This document shows positions 1 to 7,244 of a DNA stretch of 64,000 bases, piece by piece; position 1 is the first letter of the stretch, and each line of letters begins with the position of its first letter. This DNA comes from Rhodospirillales bacterium (GTDB taxonomy: Bacteria > Pseudomonadota > Alphaproteobacteria > TMED109), in NCBI GenBank assembly GCA_028824295.1, contig JAPPED010000023.1, positions 1-64,000 on the forward strand. The letters are read 5' to 3'. The notes beneath the pieces were generated by a model. The model made no database searches. It saw nothing but the letters and a program-made list of their open reading frames with translations, and was not told the origin of the DNA. The translations under genes and the position numbers were made by a program.

Positions 1-725
1 TGAACCTGGCTGGCATCAAGGCGCTGACGTTCGATACCGGTGGCACCCTGCTCGACTGGCACAGCGGCTTTCGCGACGCTCTTGCCGAAGCCGGCCTACG
101 CCACGGCATCGAGCGTGACTGGGCGCAGCTGGCCAATGACCTCCGGCGGAAGTCGCTGGCAGCCATGCTCGACCAAGGGCGCGACGGGCCACCTACCCAC
201 AACATCGACGACGCCCACCGGTTTTGCCTCGACGCACTTTGCGCTGAAGCAGAACTCGAAGCGTTCGACGCCGAAAACCGGCATGCGATCGCCTGGGAAG
301 CGCCACACCGCTTCACCGCCTGGCCCGATGTTCGCGAAGGATTGCGGGCCCTCCGAGGGACCCACATCGTCGTGTCCTTCACGATCCTGTCCTATCGGCT
401 GATCATCGACACGGCGCGCTGCAACGGGCTGACCTGGGACGCCGTTCTCTCCTGCGAGGGACTCGGTGTCTACAAGCTCTTGCCCGAAGCCTATCGCCGT
501 GCCGCCACACGTCTGCAGTTGACGCCCGATCAATGCCTGATGGTCGCCAGCCACCCCTATGACCTGGATGCGGCGCGCTCGGTCGGTTTCAGGACGGCGC
601 TCATCCGAAGACCTGACGAGTGGGGGCGGGATTCAGGAGACGCGCCGCCACGTAGGCAATCGGGCCCATACGACCTGGAGCTGGATAGCTTGATCGAACT
701 CGCCCGCGTAGCCTCCGAAACATGA
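1..725 (+). CDS. HAD-family hydrolase, haloacid dehalogenase type II-like (5' end at window edge)
   Basis: The reading frame is open from the first full codon at base 3, and bases 1-2 are 'tg', so the start codon may straddle the window edge (NTG). The protein begins NLAGIKALTFDTGGTLLDW. DTGGT is the HAD motif I nucleophile loop in the D-x-x-G-T form of 2-haloacid dehalogenases and phosphonatases. A Lys follows in GVYKLLPEAY (motif III), and VASHPYDLDAARSVGFRTALIRRP is the usual motif IV region. At about 240 residues it has the normal length for the family. It is a cytosolic enzyme that probably hydrolyses a small halo- or phospho-acid; the substrate cannot be read from the sequence. No operon partner is visible, because the next gene lies on the other strand. 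Confidence 0.8.
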   Translation, partial: NLAGIKALTFDTGGTLLDWHSGFRDALAEAGLRHGIERDWAQLANDLRRKSLAAMLDQGRDGPPTHNIDDAHRFCLDALCAEAELEAFDAENRHAIAWEAPHRFTAWPDVREGLRALRGTHIVVSFTILSYRLIIDTARCNGLTWDAVLSCEGLGVYKLLPEAYRRAATRLQLTPDQCLMVASHPYDLDAARSVGFRTALIRRPDEWGRDSGDAPPRRQSGPYDLELDSLIELARVASET

Positions 726-800
726 CCGGGCGGTAACCCGCTGGCCATGAACGTGTTTCCGGAGGTCGTCAGCTAGCGCGCCTGGCGCACCCTGTGCACG

Positions 801-1169
801 TCACTCGCAGGCGAAATACGCGAGCGAAAGCGAGTCGTCCGCGCCGGCAGTGCAAGTGGCGCCGTCCGGGCCTGGACGACTTACCAGAGCGAAAGCACCG
901 TTCGGCAACTCGTACTCACAGACCAACTCGCCTTGACGGACGTACAGCTTCGGCAACCCCACCGTCCGCTCGCCTTCACCGCGGCGGATCTTCAGGCCCC
1001 AATCTGCCTCCGCGCCCGCTGCGAGATTGCCGTCGGAATAGTGGAACCGATACAGCACCTGGCCCGGGCAGTCGATTCGGGTGGCCGCCTCGGCCGCCGA
1101 AACGGCCGCTGCAACCATTCCGGCAGCGATCAACGCGAACGAGAAGACGCGCCGAACCCGGTCATTCAT
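801..1169 (-). CDS. small secreted protein of unknown function
   Basis: The 122-residue product begins MNDRVRRVF, then a hydrophobic stretch and AEAATRID, which looks like a Sec signal peptide cleaved near residue 30. The mature part is about 90 residues with four cysteines (DCPG, LVCEYE, ATCTAG, YFACE) that could form two disulfides. I do not recognise the family. The start is chosen at the ATG at 1169, with GGAG upstream; it overlaps the stop of the DUF3299 gene by 8 bases, so the two are probably translated together. The role is presumably linked to that exported partner. Confidence 0.6.
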   Translation of the reverse strand: MNDRVRRVFSFALIAAGMVAAAVSAAEAATRIDCPGQVLYRFHYSDGNLAAGAEADWGLKIRRGEGERTVGLPKLYVRQGELVCEYELPNGAFALVSRPGPDGATCTAGADDSLSLAYFACE

Positions 1170-1629
1170 CAAGGAGCTCCACGTTTGTCATTCGGTACAG
1201 GGATCCCTCGACCGTCTCATCGGCAATGTCGAAACGCCCCTCGACCACCACGGCACGGAACAAGAACCCGATTGGTTCATCACTGGTCAGCTCAATCAGG
1301 CTTTCCCGTGTAATCGGCAAGCAGAACGGGCAGTGGGGCGACGTCTCCATCAGGAACTGCCGGTCGCCAGACGTGCTTAGCGGCAGCAGAAATCCGACCG
1401 CCTTGACGGTCTCCCCCTCCTGCTCCAACAGATCCTCAGGGACCACCGTGCGTGCGCGATCGCCATCGAATTGGACTTCCGCCGCTCCAAGCGATCGCCA
1501 GGAGAGGGCGTCTTCGACCTCCGGCACCGGAAAGAGATTGCTTTGGTCCTGCTGAGCGAGCGTCGAGCCGGACGCCATCACCGCCATCGCACATGCTAGA
1601 GCCGTGGTCAGCCAACGTCGAAGCTTCAT
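1162..1629 (-). CDS. exported DUF3299-family protein, copy 1
   Basis: This 155-residue protein starts MKLRRWLTTALACAMAVMAS, a clear signal peptide ending near TLAQ. It then shows the features shared with the second DUF3299 protein at 3640-4221: a segment around EDALSWRSL, the stretch VKAVGFLLPL, and a Cys pair in SPHCPFCLP (CxxC). Function is not established for the family; the periplasmic location and the CPFC pair suggest metal or thiol chemistry. It sits upstream of, and overlaps, the small secreted protein. Directly upstream of its ATG are two tandem 22-bp repeats (1635-1678). It is clearly a paralogue of the copy linked to the ABC transporter. Confidence 0.75.
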   Translation of the reverse strand: MKLRRWLTTALACAMAVMASGSTLAQQDQSNLFPVPEVEDALSWRSLGAAEVQFDGDRARTVVPEDLLEQEGETVKAVGFLLPLSTSGDRQFLMETSPHCPFCLPITRESLIELTSDEPIGFLFRAVVVEGRFDIADETVEGSLYRMTNVELLDE

Positions 1630-1634
1630 CTGTC

Positions 1635-1678
1635 AACCCTTCCAAAAGTGGCACCAAACCCTTCCGAAAGTGGCACCA
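1635..1678. repeat. two tandem 22-bp direct repeats
   Basis: The unit aacccttccaaaagtggcac-ca occurs at 1635-1656 and again at 1657-1678 with one mismatch. The pair lies 5 bases upstream of the ATG of the DUF3299 gene (1629, minus strand) and just after a hairpin that follows the cyclase gene. It could be an operator or a remnant of multiple-repeat insertion-sequence ends. Confidence 0.8.
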
Positions 1679-1682
1679 AGAA

Positions 1683-1720
1683 GATGCTGGAGACCAGCGA
1701 CCATCGCGGTCTCCAGCATC
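1683..1720 (-). terminator. hairpin downstream of the cyclase gene
   Basis: A perfect 13-bp inverted repeat (gatgctggagacc / ggtctccagcatc) has a 12-base loop. It starts 9 bases beyond the cyclase stop codon on the minus strand and is followed by TTCTTGG in that direction. The stem is strong but the T tract is short, so it may be an imperfect intrinsic terminator. Confidence 0.6.
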
Positions 1721-1729
1721 AGTGCATCC

Positions 1730-2788
1730 TCAGTAAGCGGCGATCGGGTTACCCGGTGCACCAGTGGCGCCCACGAGCTTGAGCGGCGCCCACGAGAACA
1801 GGAACTCGTACGCCTGGTCCTCGCCCAGCTGCTTGAGATCGAGGTTCTCAAACAGGTAGATCCCGCGGCGCACCGACAGGTTCATGTGGCAGTACGCCCA
1901 GTCCTTGACCTCGGCGAATGGCGTTGGCCAATCGCCTTGACCGGCGAAGTCGTACGGTTCGATGCCCCAGTTGTCGGCACCCAGCATCGCGATCTTCTTC
2001 CCAGCGAGGTGGTCGCAGACGTCGGGGGCTATCCCAGGGCCGCCTGCGTTGAAGGCCGCGTTGTTTGCGATTGCTTCACCTGTCGGCAGGTTGTGGTTGT
2101 CCCGCCAGATATCGTTCCACCCGGTCCGGACGAGCACCACGTCGCCCTGGCCGGCGTCTGCGATACCCTGCGCCGCCAATGCCGCGTTGTAGTCATCCAT
2201 GGTGATCGGGTAGCCGATCGGCAGGTTCCCGCCCTTCAACGCCACGAGATCGATCAGGATGCCGCGCGTGAAGAAGGAGCCGACGTTCTCGGTGCCGTTC
2301 TTCTTGAGGCCGTATGGTCCGCCGACGTCCTCCAGGCGATAGCCATTGTAGAGATAGTTGCCGTCCTTCCAGCCGTCCTGTCCCTCGACCTTGATCATGG
2401 GGTGGGCAAGCGAGTCGAACTGCGTGCCGACCTGACCGATGTTGGCCGTCATCAGTTCGTCCATGAAGGTTTGACGGTAGCTGTCGCCCGACCAGGCCAG
2501 ATCGTGCGTGGGTAGGCCACCGCCAGGGATCGTGAGGGACAGCACGCGTCCGGGAAACAGCGGCGTCGTGTTGTGGTAGTGCATGCCCAAGGTGGCGACC
2601 CGACCGGTCTTGACCAGCGCCGCGGCTGCCATCCGCTTCTCAGGCGTGATCCAGTTCGTGGCGCCCGCCTCGTCGTCGGCTCCGAACTCACTGGGCCACC
2701 AGTTCTCGTCAACCGGATTGTTACCGGCGTGAGCCGACGCCACCAGCATGAATGCTGCCGCGATCGGCAACAACACGTGAAGTTTCAT
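1730..2788 (-). CDS. secreted cyclase-family (kynurenine formamidase-like) hydrolase
   Basis: The product is 352 residues, starting at the ATG at 2788 because a strong GGAGG lies 7 bases upstream and MKLHVLLPIAAAFMLVASAHA is a good signal peptide. The mature protein belongs to the cyclase family (PF04199), metal-dependent hydrolases that open amides or cyclic esters. The metal motif of this family (HxGTHxDxxxH) appears as GQVGTQFDSLAHP: the Asp and last His are kept, but the position after GT is Gln instead of His. The C-terminal half holds the second family block (VVLVRTGWNDIW, MLGADNWGIEPY). Substrate unknown. The gene stands alone, with a hairpin behind it and a promoter region with repeated TATAACT boxes in front. 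Confidence 0.85.
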   Translation of the reverse strand: MKLHVLLPIAAAFMLVASAHAGNNPVDENWWPSEFGADDEAGATNWITPEKRMAAAALVKTGRVATLGMHYHNTTPLFPGRVLSLTIPGGGLPTHDLAWSGDSYRQTFMDELMTANIGQVGTQFDSLAHPMIKVEGQDGWKDGNYLYNGYRLEDVGGPYGLKKNGTENVGSFFTRGILIDLVALKGGNLPIGYPITMDDYNAALAAQGIADAGQGDVVLVRTGWNDIWRDNHNLPTGEAIANNAAFNAGGPGIAPDVCDHLAGKKIAMLGADNWGIEPYDFAGQGDWPTPFAEVKDWAYCHMNLSVRRGIYLFENLDLKQLGEDQAYEFLFSWAPLKLVGATGAPGNPIAAY

Positions 2789-2827
2789 GTGATTTCCTCC
2801 ATCCGGGATCCGTCGGAACCATCCAAC

Positions 2828-2945
2828 GGAACGTTCCAGAAGTGTAACCATATAACTTTTTGCAAGGAGGGGCCCGGATTCCGGACGAAGCCGAACAATC
2901 CTTGTCCAAGCATTCGTATAACTTCTTGATACCGTTTCTATAACT
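2828..2945 (-). promoter_or_regulatory. upstream control region of the cyclase gene with three TATAACT boxes and a palindrome
   Basis: The heptamer TATAACT (AGTTATA on the transcribed strand) occurs at 2851-2857, 2917-2923 and 2939-2945. Two copies are preceded, in the gene direction, by CAAAA or CAAGA. A perfect 10-bp palindrome ggaacgttcc lies at 2828-2837, 40 bases from the ATG. The stretch is AT-rich for this genome. This looks like an operator array, but no regulator gene is adjacent. Confidence 0.4.
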
Positions 2946-3104
2946 GACCTGCCGCAACACGCGGCCTCACCGCAGCGCGCCAAGCATTTATGTCGCGCCT
3001 CTTCACATTCCTGACAGTGTCCGGCCCGAACACGGATATCGACGCCTGCTCGACGCGATCCTGATCAATCTGTGGAGGCGGGGCTCCCGGTACGGGACTC
3101 GACC

Positions 3105-3486
3105 GCTGCGTGCGGCTGCCAATAGTGCGATCGGCACGGGGTACGGCGAGCAGGACCCTCAATCGAGGCCAAGGAGACGCCCATGCAGAACCGACGCCGG
3201 GTCGCACCAGTGATCCCCACGGCTAGCCAGCTTCAGGCCGATCGCGCGGCCCGTCTGCGGGCAGGGGCACACTGAATCAGTCCGCCCACTCCTGCGACGT
3301 CGAGCGACCTGAATGGATCCACTGCAAACACACCCGCCTCCAGATGCCCGGCGAGGGATCGCCCGGCATCGTCACGGCTGACGCCAAAGGTCGTCCAAAT
3401 GAGATCGTTCGTCCCGGCCTGCAGTAGTGCGCGCTCTCGGCGATCGACCCGGCATTCAGGCCCGCCCACGGCAGGTATGGCGCTCC
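3105..3486 (-). pseudogene. decayed C-terminal fragment of pyruvate phosphate dikinase
   Basis: Translated in three frames of the minus strand, this stretch gives the end of PPDK. One frame reads AGSIAESAHYC. The next reads GTNDLIWTTFGVSRDDAG and then HLEAGVFAVDPFRSLDVAGVG, which matches the highly conserved GTNDLTQTTFGxSRDDAG...FAVDPFxSLD block. A third frame reads GRAIGLKLASRGDHWCDPAS and then GLD-stop-GSCSPYPVPIALLAAA, matching LKLGICGEHGGDPAS...LDYVSCSPYRVPIARLAAAQ. So only the last 110 or so residues remain, with at least two frameshifts and a stop. The catalytic Cys region has become HWC. No other part of ppdK is nearby. It is either a relic of an old gene or of a transferred segment. 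Confidence 0.8.
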
Positions 3487-3639
3487 GGCTCCGTCGCCTC
3501 GGACCCCGCCTGATCCAGCAGCCGCAGCGACGTCCAAGCCACCGATGGCCTGAACGGCTCAGCACCACAGATCACGATTGGGCAAACGGGCTCACGACCA
3601 AACTGTGTGCCGGGAATCTGCACGACAAGGACGGGCCGT

Positions 3640-4221
3640 TCAGGAAATTCTTCGAGCGCCCGTCAAACGATAGAAGTAGCGCCCCGTCCAGACTCCATCG
3701 CCAATCAGTTCGAACGTCCCTTCCAGTATGATCGGCTCCAATTGCATCCCGATTGACTCCACCGCTTCGACCTCGACCACGGTCTCCGGCCCGCCCGGCA
3801 GGCAGAACGGACACGAAGGCGAGATCAGACTCAGCAGAATTCGGTGCCCCGAACTGTCGAGCGGGATATTGAAGCCAACAATCTTGACCTGGGTCCCCGC
3901 TAGCGCCCGCACTTCTGGCGGGAACATCGGACGCAGTTCGTCAAACCGCTCGTCGTAACCCAGCGTGCTGGTGATCAACAGGTCCCACGAGACGGCATCT
4001 TCAATCTCTGGCAATGCAGGTGTAATGCCGAGCTCAAGCGCCTCTCGGTAGTCCATGCGCTCGTGCGGCTCTTCGTCGATCGCCACGTCTGCGCCTTCCG
4101 CCGTCACCGACACCGCATCCTGCTCGTAGTCCTGCCCGTAATCCTGCGCAGTGGCCCACATCGCCCAGCCGATCACCACCGCCGCCACGACAGCCCCTGG
4201 GAAAGGCCGACAAATCTGCAT
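3640..4221 (-). CDS. exported DUF3299-family protein, copy 2, linked to the ABC transporter
   Basis: This 193-residue protein has an N-terminal signal (MQICRPFPGAVVAAVVIGWAMWATAQ) followed by an acidic linker (DYGQDYEQD). The DUF3299 core begins near residue 68 (LPEIEDAVSWDLL), with VKIVGFNIPLDSSGH and SPSCPFCLPGGPETVVEVE. The CPFC pair matches copy 1 (CPFC in the same context). It begins 25 bases after the permease stop codon, so it is the third gene of the unit ATPase-permease-DUF3299. I recall DUF3299 proteins beside FtsX-type ABC transporters in zinc-regulated operons of other proteobacteria; together with the His-rich permease loop this points to a role in periplasmic zinc or another metal. 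This is an inference. Confidence 0.8.
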   Translation of the reverse strand: MQICRPFPGAVVAAVVIGWAMWATAQDYGQDYEQDAVSVTAEGADVAIDEEPHERMDYREALELGITPALPEIEDAVSWDLLITSTLGYDERFDELRPMFPPEVRALAGTQVKIVGFNIPLDSSGHRILLSLISPSCPFCLPGGPETVVEVEAVESIGMQLEPIILEGTFELIGDGVWTGRYFYRLTGARRIS

Positions 4222-4246
4222 GTTCGATCTCCCTCACGCCGGCGCC

Positions 4247-5632
4247 TTAGCCGCCGGACAACACACGAGGAATATCGATTCCGGCGGCCCGAATGGCAGA
4301 CGGAAGCGCTGCCAGGACGCCGAGCCCGAGCACTGTCAGAACCAGTACGATTTCCCCGTCGGCCCAAGCGAACGACACCAGGATCTGGCTGTACTCCCAC
4401 AACCACAGGCTTGCACCCCAAGCCAGACCGTGGGCGAGCGCCAGCCCCAGTGCTATACCGGCAACGGTCAATATAAGACTCTCGGCCACGATCTGCCAGA
4501 ACAGCCGGCGTTGCGTGGCCCCCAATACCCGCATGACCGCGAGGTCTGCACGCCGCTCTTCGTGGGCCTGGAAGAGGGCGGTAAAAAGGCCGAGCACCGC
4601 CCCAATTACCAGAATCACCGCGAACGCACGCACAACGTCGGCACCAAACCCGATCAACCGCAACAGTCGCTGAATTTCGTATGCCGGGCGCGCCGCTTGC
4701 ATCACCGTGGACTGGTTGATCTCTCGAGGCAGCGCCACCGCCGCCATCGGCGTGGAAAACTCGACCAGGAACGCCGTGATCTCGGGTGCCCGGAGTACCG
4801 AATCGTCCGCATGGTCGGCGTGATCGTCGTCGTCCGCATGATCGTCGTGATGCGCGTCGTCGGCGTGATCGTCGTCGTCCGCATGATCGTCGTGATGCGC
4901 GTCGTCGGCGTGGTCATCGTGATGCGCGTCGTCGGCGTGATCGTCGTCGTCCGCATGATCGTCGTGATGCGCGTCGTCGGCGTGATCATCATGATCGTGG
5001 TCGTGATAGGGATCCATCTCGTGCACGATCTGAACCGTTGCCGCCGACGTAAACACGAGACGGTCCACTACGCTTCCGGTAGGAGCCAGCACGCCCACCA
5101 CGTCATAGGGAAAGTCGTCGTGGGTCGGCCCGCCAGCCTCGCTAAGCCCGTGTTCCCCGACGAAACGGTCACCCAGCCCCAAGCCGGTCTGCGCGGCCGA
5201 AACTGCCCCAAAAACCGCTTCCAGCGGCGCGTCCCACAGCCGGCCCTCGGCCAACTCCGCGCCGTACAGATCAAGGTAGCTCGTATCCGTCCCAACAATC
5301 CGGAATCCCCGGAACCCGTCCCCCAGCGCCATCGGGATGACTTGCTTGACCATCGAGTGCTGCTCGAGAAACTGGACCTCTTCCGCGGGGACGTTGCCGA
5401 CCGGCGCGTCGACATGGAACACCGTCGAGAGCACCAGCTGCATTGGGCTGCCCTTCGCGCCGACCACCATGTCGACGGCGTCGGCGTCCGCGGTGAGCCG
5501 CTGCTCGAACTGCTGGACCGCTATCATCAGCAAGGCAATGGTCGCAGTCCCCAGGCCGAGCAGCGCGACGTTCAGCGCGGCACCCAGCGGCCGGAACCGA
5601 ATCCAGGCCCATGCCAGGCCCCAGGCGCTCAC
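4247..5632 (-). CDS. FtsX/MacB-type ABC permease with a His/Asp-rich periplasmic loop
   Basis: The protein has 461 residues and the FtsX architecture. TM1 lies near residues 17-40 (LGAALNVALLGLGTATIALLMIA). A large periplasmic domain follows, and three TM helices sit at the C-terminus (FAVILVIGAVLGLFTALF, LILTVAGIALGLALAHGLAW, VLVLTVLGLGVLAALP). The periplasmic domain holds a segment at about residues 209-278 made almost only of His, Asp and Ala, with about 20 His. Such a loop is expected to bind zinc, nickel or cobalt. The gene overlaps the upstream ATPase by 4 bases, and the DUF3299 gene follows at 25 bases. As with LolC/E and MacB, these transporters act on lipids, peptides or periplasmic proteins rather than pumping ions directly; the His-rich loop may sense or donate metal. 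Confidence 0.88.
   Translation of the reverse strand: MSAWGLAWAWIRFRPLGAALNVALLGLGTATIALLMIAVQQFEQRLTADADAVDMVVGAKGSPMQLVLSTVFHVDAPVGNVPAEEVQFLEQHSMVKQVIPMALGDGFRGFRIVGTDTSYLDLYGAELAEGRLWDAPLEAVFGAVSAAQTGLGLGDRFVGEHGLSEAGGPTHDDFPYDVVGVLAPTGSVVDRLVFTSAATVQIVHEMDPYHDHDHDDHADDAHHDDHADDDDHADDAHHDDHADDAHHDDHADDDDHADDAHHDDHADDDDHADHADDSVLRAPEITAFLVEFSTPMAAVALPREINQSTVMQAARPAYEIQRLLRLIGFGADVVRAFAVILVIGAVLGLFTALFQAHEERRADLAVMRVLGATQRRLFWQIVAESLILTVAGIALGLALAHGLAWGASLWLWEYSQILVSFAWADGEIVLVLTVLGLGVLAALPSAIRAAGIDIPRVLSGG
4798..5007 (-). repeat. 45-bp imperfect tandem repeat encoding the His/Asp-rich loop
   Basis: The coding strand carries repeated blocks encoding DDAHHDDHADDDDHA (15 residues, 45 bp) in about four and a half copies, some shortened by one internal unit. 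The start of the array reads HDHDHDDHADDAHH. Such repeats expand and contract easily, so the copy number probably varies between strains. Confidence 0.85.
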
Positions 5633-6339
5633 GAACTCCCCCCATCGCCGAGGACCAAGCGTTGCGCAAACCTTTCGCGCACGCGGGCGTCGTGGGTGGT
5701 CATCACGAGAGTTGAGCCGAGGCGTTCCGCCTCCTGCGCTAGGAGATCCGCAACGGTCTCCGCGTTCCGATCATCCAAGCTCGCGGTCGGTTCGTCCGCC
5801 AGCAAGATCTTCGGCTCCACGACCAGCGCCCGAGCCAGCGCCACGCGCTGTGCTTCCCCGACGCTCAGTTCCGCCGGCCGGGTCCGGGCGAACGCATCGA
5901 CGCCGAGCCGGCGGAGCGTACTGTGCACGATCTCCGGCCCCGGGTCCAATCCCGCCAACCGCCGGGCCAGGCCTAGGTTCTGCGTCACGTTGAGCGCCTG
6001 AACCAGATGCTGTCGTTGAAAGACGATCGCCATGTTCCCGCCCCGGAAGCGGTCCCGCGCGGGGGTAGCCAGGGTCGCCAGGTCCATGCCCAGGACCTTT
6101 GCGGTCCCCGAGACAGGGGACAAGAAACCGGCCAACAGATGCAGGAGCGTGGACTTACCGGCGCCGCTGGGACCAATGACGAGCCAATGTTCGCCGCGTT
6201 CGACCCGCCAGTCCAGCTCTTCCAGAACCGGAACACCGCCGTAACCGAATGTCGCGGCAGCCAACTCGATCGCCGGAACCTGCCCCGGCAGGGGTGCAGT
6301 CTCGGATTGGGGGGACACTTCAGAATGACTGTCCGTCAT
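5629..6339 (-). CDS. LolD/MacB-type ABC transporter ATPase
   Basis: This is a 236-residue ATPase with Walker A GPSGAGKSTLL, Q-loop region FQRQHLVQ, signature LSVGEAQRVALARAL, Walker B ILLADEPTASLD and the switch His in MTTHDARV. The signature has Val where LSGGE is usual. Length and motifs fit the LolD/MacB group that pairs with FtsX-type permeases. Its stop overlaps the start of the permease by 4 bases (ATGA), so the two are translationally coupled. It is the first gene of the three-gene unit with the His-rich permease and DUF3299 copy 2. A possible Zur-like box lies about 125 bases upstream. Confidence 0.92.
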   Translation of the reverse strand: MTDSHSEVSPQSETAPLPGQVPAIELAAATFGYGGVPVLEELDWRVERGEHWLVIGPSGAGKSTLLHLLAGFLSPVSGTAKVLGMDLATLATPARDRFRGGNMAIVFQRQHLVQALNVTQNLGLARRLAGLDPGPEIVHSTLRRLGVDAFARTRPAELSVGEAQRVALARALVVEPKILLADEPTASLDDRNAETVADLLAQEAERLGSTLVMTTHDARVRERFAQRLVLGDGGSS

Positions 6340-7177
6340 ACGTCTTCACGCGGCCGTCGCAGCTGGCTTCAGCCCGGGCCGCGGTCTGTTCTTGGTGAGC
6401 GGCATCGCTTGCTCTCTCCGTCGGCGGACCTGCCGAAGATACACGTGGCGTCTCCCAGCACCGGTAATAACGTAACACAAAAGGCAACCCGTCAGAGACT
6501 CGCCCCCGCGCTCCTACCCGGTTCGGATTGCTGGTACCGGACTGCCTTACCTGCCAGATCGAAATACCACGTTCGGCCAAGAGGACGAGTTCGTCGAAAT
6601 CCTGAACGAGCCAGACGGTGGCTTCGCGGCCGCATCGATCTCGCGTCGGGCGCGCAGTTCGAGAGGGGCCGTCATCTCGCGGGGCACCCGATTCGGACCG
6701 ATGCTCGACGAGCCTTGGAACCGACCAACGCGCTCGACAGGCTATGCCTGGTCTGAGATTTCGCACACCGCAACCAATTCAGGCGCGGAGCTGCGGTCGC
6801 CTGCATCGGGTTACCTGCCATTCGCTCTCGCCTCGTTCGAGGCGCATTGTTCCATAAGCGCATCAAACGGTTCGTTCTCGTCAAGCTGCATGCCGTCGGC
6901 CGACATCTTGGCGTAGTCATTGGCGAGCACCGAATGCGCTCCGCCGACATACATGAGAGTGGTCGTTGACTGCAACGCGCTCGTATTGGCAGCACGAACC
7001 GGTGGAGTGTGCGGCAATATGCTGACGTGGCTCGCTGCACCGGAAAAGGAACGGATGGCGGTCCGCCGGGCCGCCGCCTAGCTCGATAAGGGTGGCAACG
7101 TTGGTGAGAAGCGTCAGACCGCTGAACTCCCTGCAGGAACTACAGGTTCACACAATGGGCACGCGCATCCACGTCTC
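6340..7177. other. gap without a convincing gene, possibly gene remnants
   Basis: No frame here gives a recognisable protein from end to end. Two minus-strand stretches look protein-like: one near 6540-6620 (ATVWLVQDFDELVLLAERG) and one at 6811-6990 (YVGGAHSVLANDYAKMSADG, then DENEPFDALMEQC). They are short and could be relics of a lost gene. I assign no function. Confidence 0.4.
6464..6476 (-). promoter_or_regulatory. possible Zur-like operator upstream of the ABC/DUF3299 unit
   Basis: The sequence GTTACGTTATTAC (minus strand) resembles the palindromic GTTATnnnATAAC core of alphaproteobacterial Zur boxes, with one mismatch in each half. It lies about 125 bases upstream of the ATPase start. 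Alone this is weak; the His-rich permease and DUF3299 gene make it worth noting. Confidence 0.3.
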
Positions 7178-7206
7178 TTGGACCGGAACACGGAATGTGA
7201 TATCTT
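7178..7206 (+). promoter_or_regulatory. predicted promoter of the toxin-antitoxin operon
   Basis: TTGGAC at 7178-7183 and TATCTT at 7201-7206 are separated by exactly 17 bases, close to the sigma-70 consensus. The antitoxin ATG lies 38 bases downstream of the -10 box. A start of transcription near 7213 would give a short leader. Confidence 0.55.
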
Positions 7207-7244
7207 ACTCTTGCCTTACATCCCGCTGAGCTGGAAGCCTTGCG

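Noticed and set aside
2789-2983. N-terminal extension of the cyclase protein to 2983
   Set aside because: The ATG at 2788 follows a strong GGAGG and begins a clear signal peptide. The longer frame would bury that signal behind 65 unlikely residues and cover the promoter boxes.
4798-5007. Spaced repeat array considered as a CRISPR
   Set aside because: The repeats are contiguous and in frame within a membrane protein gene, with no unique spacers and no cas genes in the window.
4151-6001. A 616-codon plus-strand frame with repeated valine-arginine motifs
   Set aside because: The motif is the antisense reading of the His/Asp repeat in the permease. It begins and ends inside well-supported minus-strand genes.
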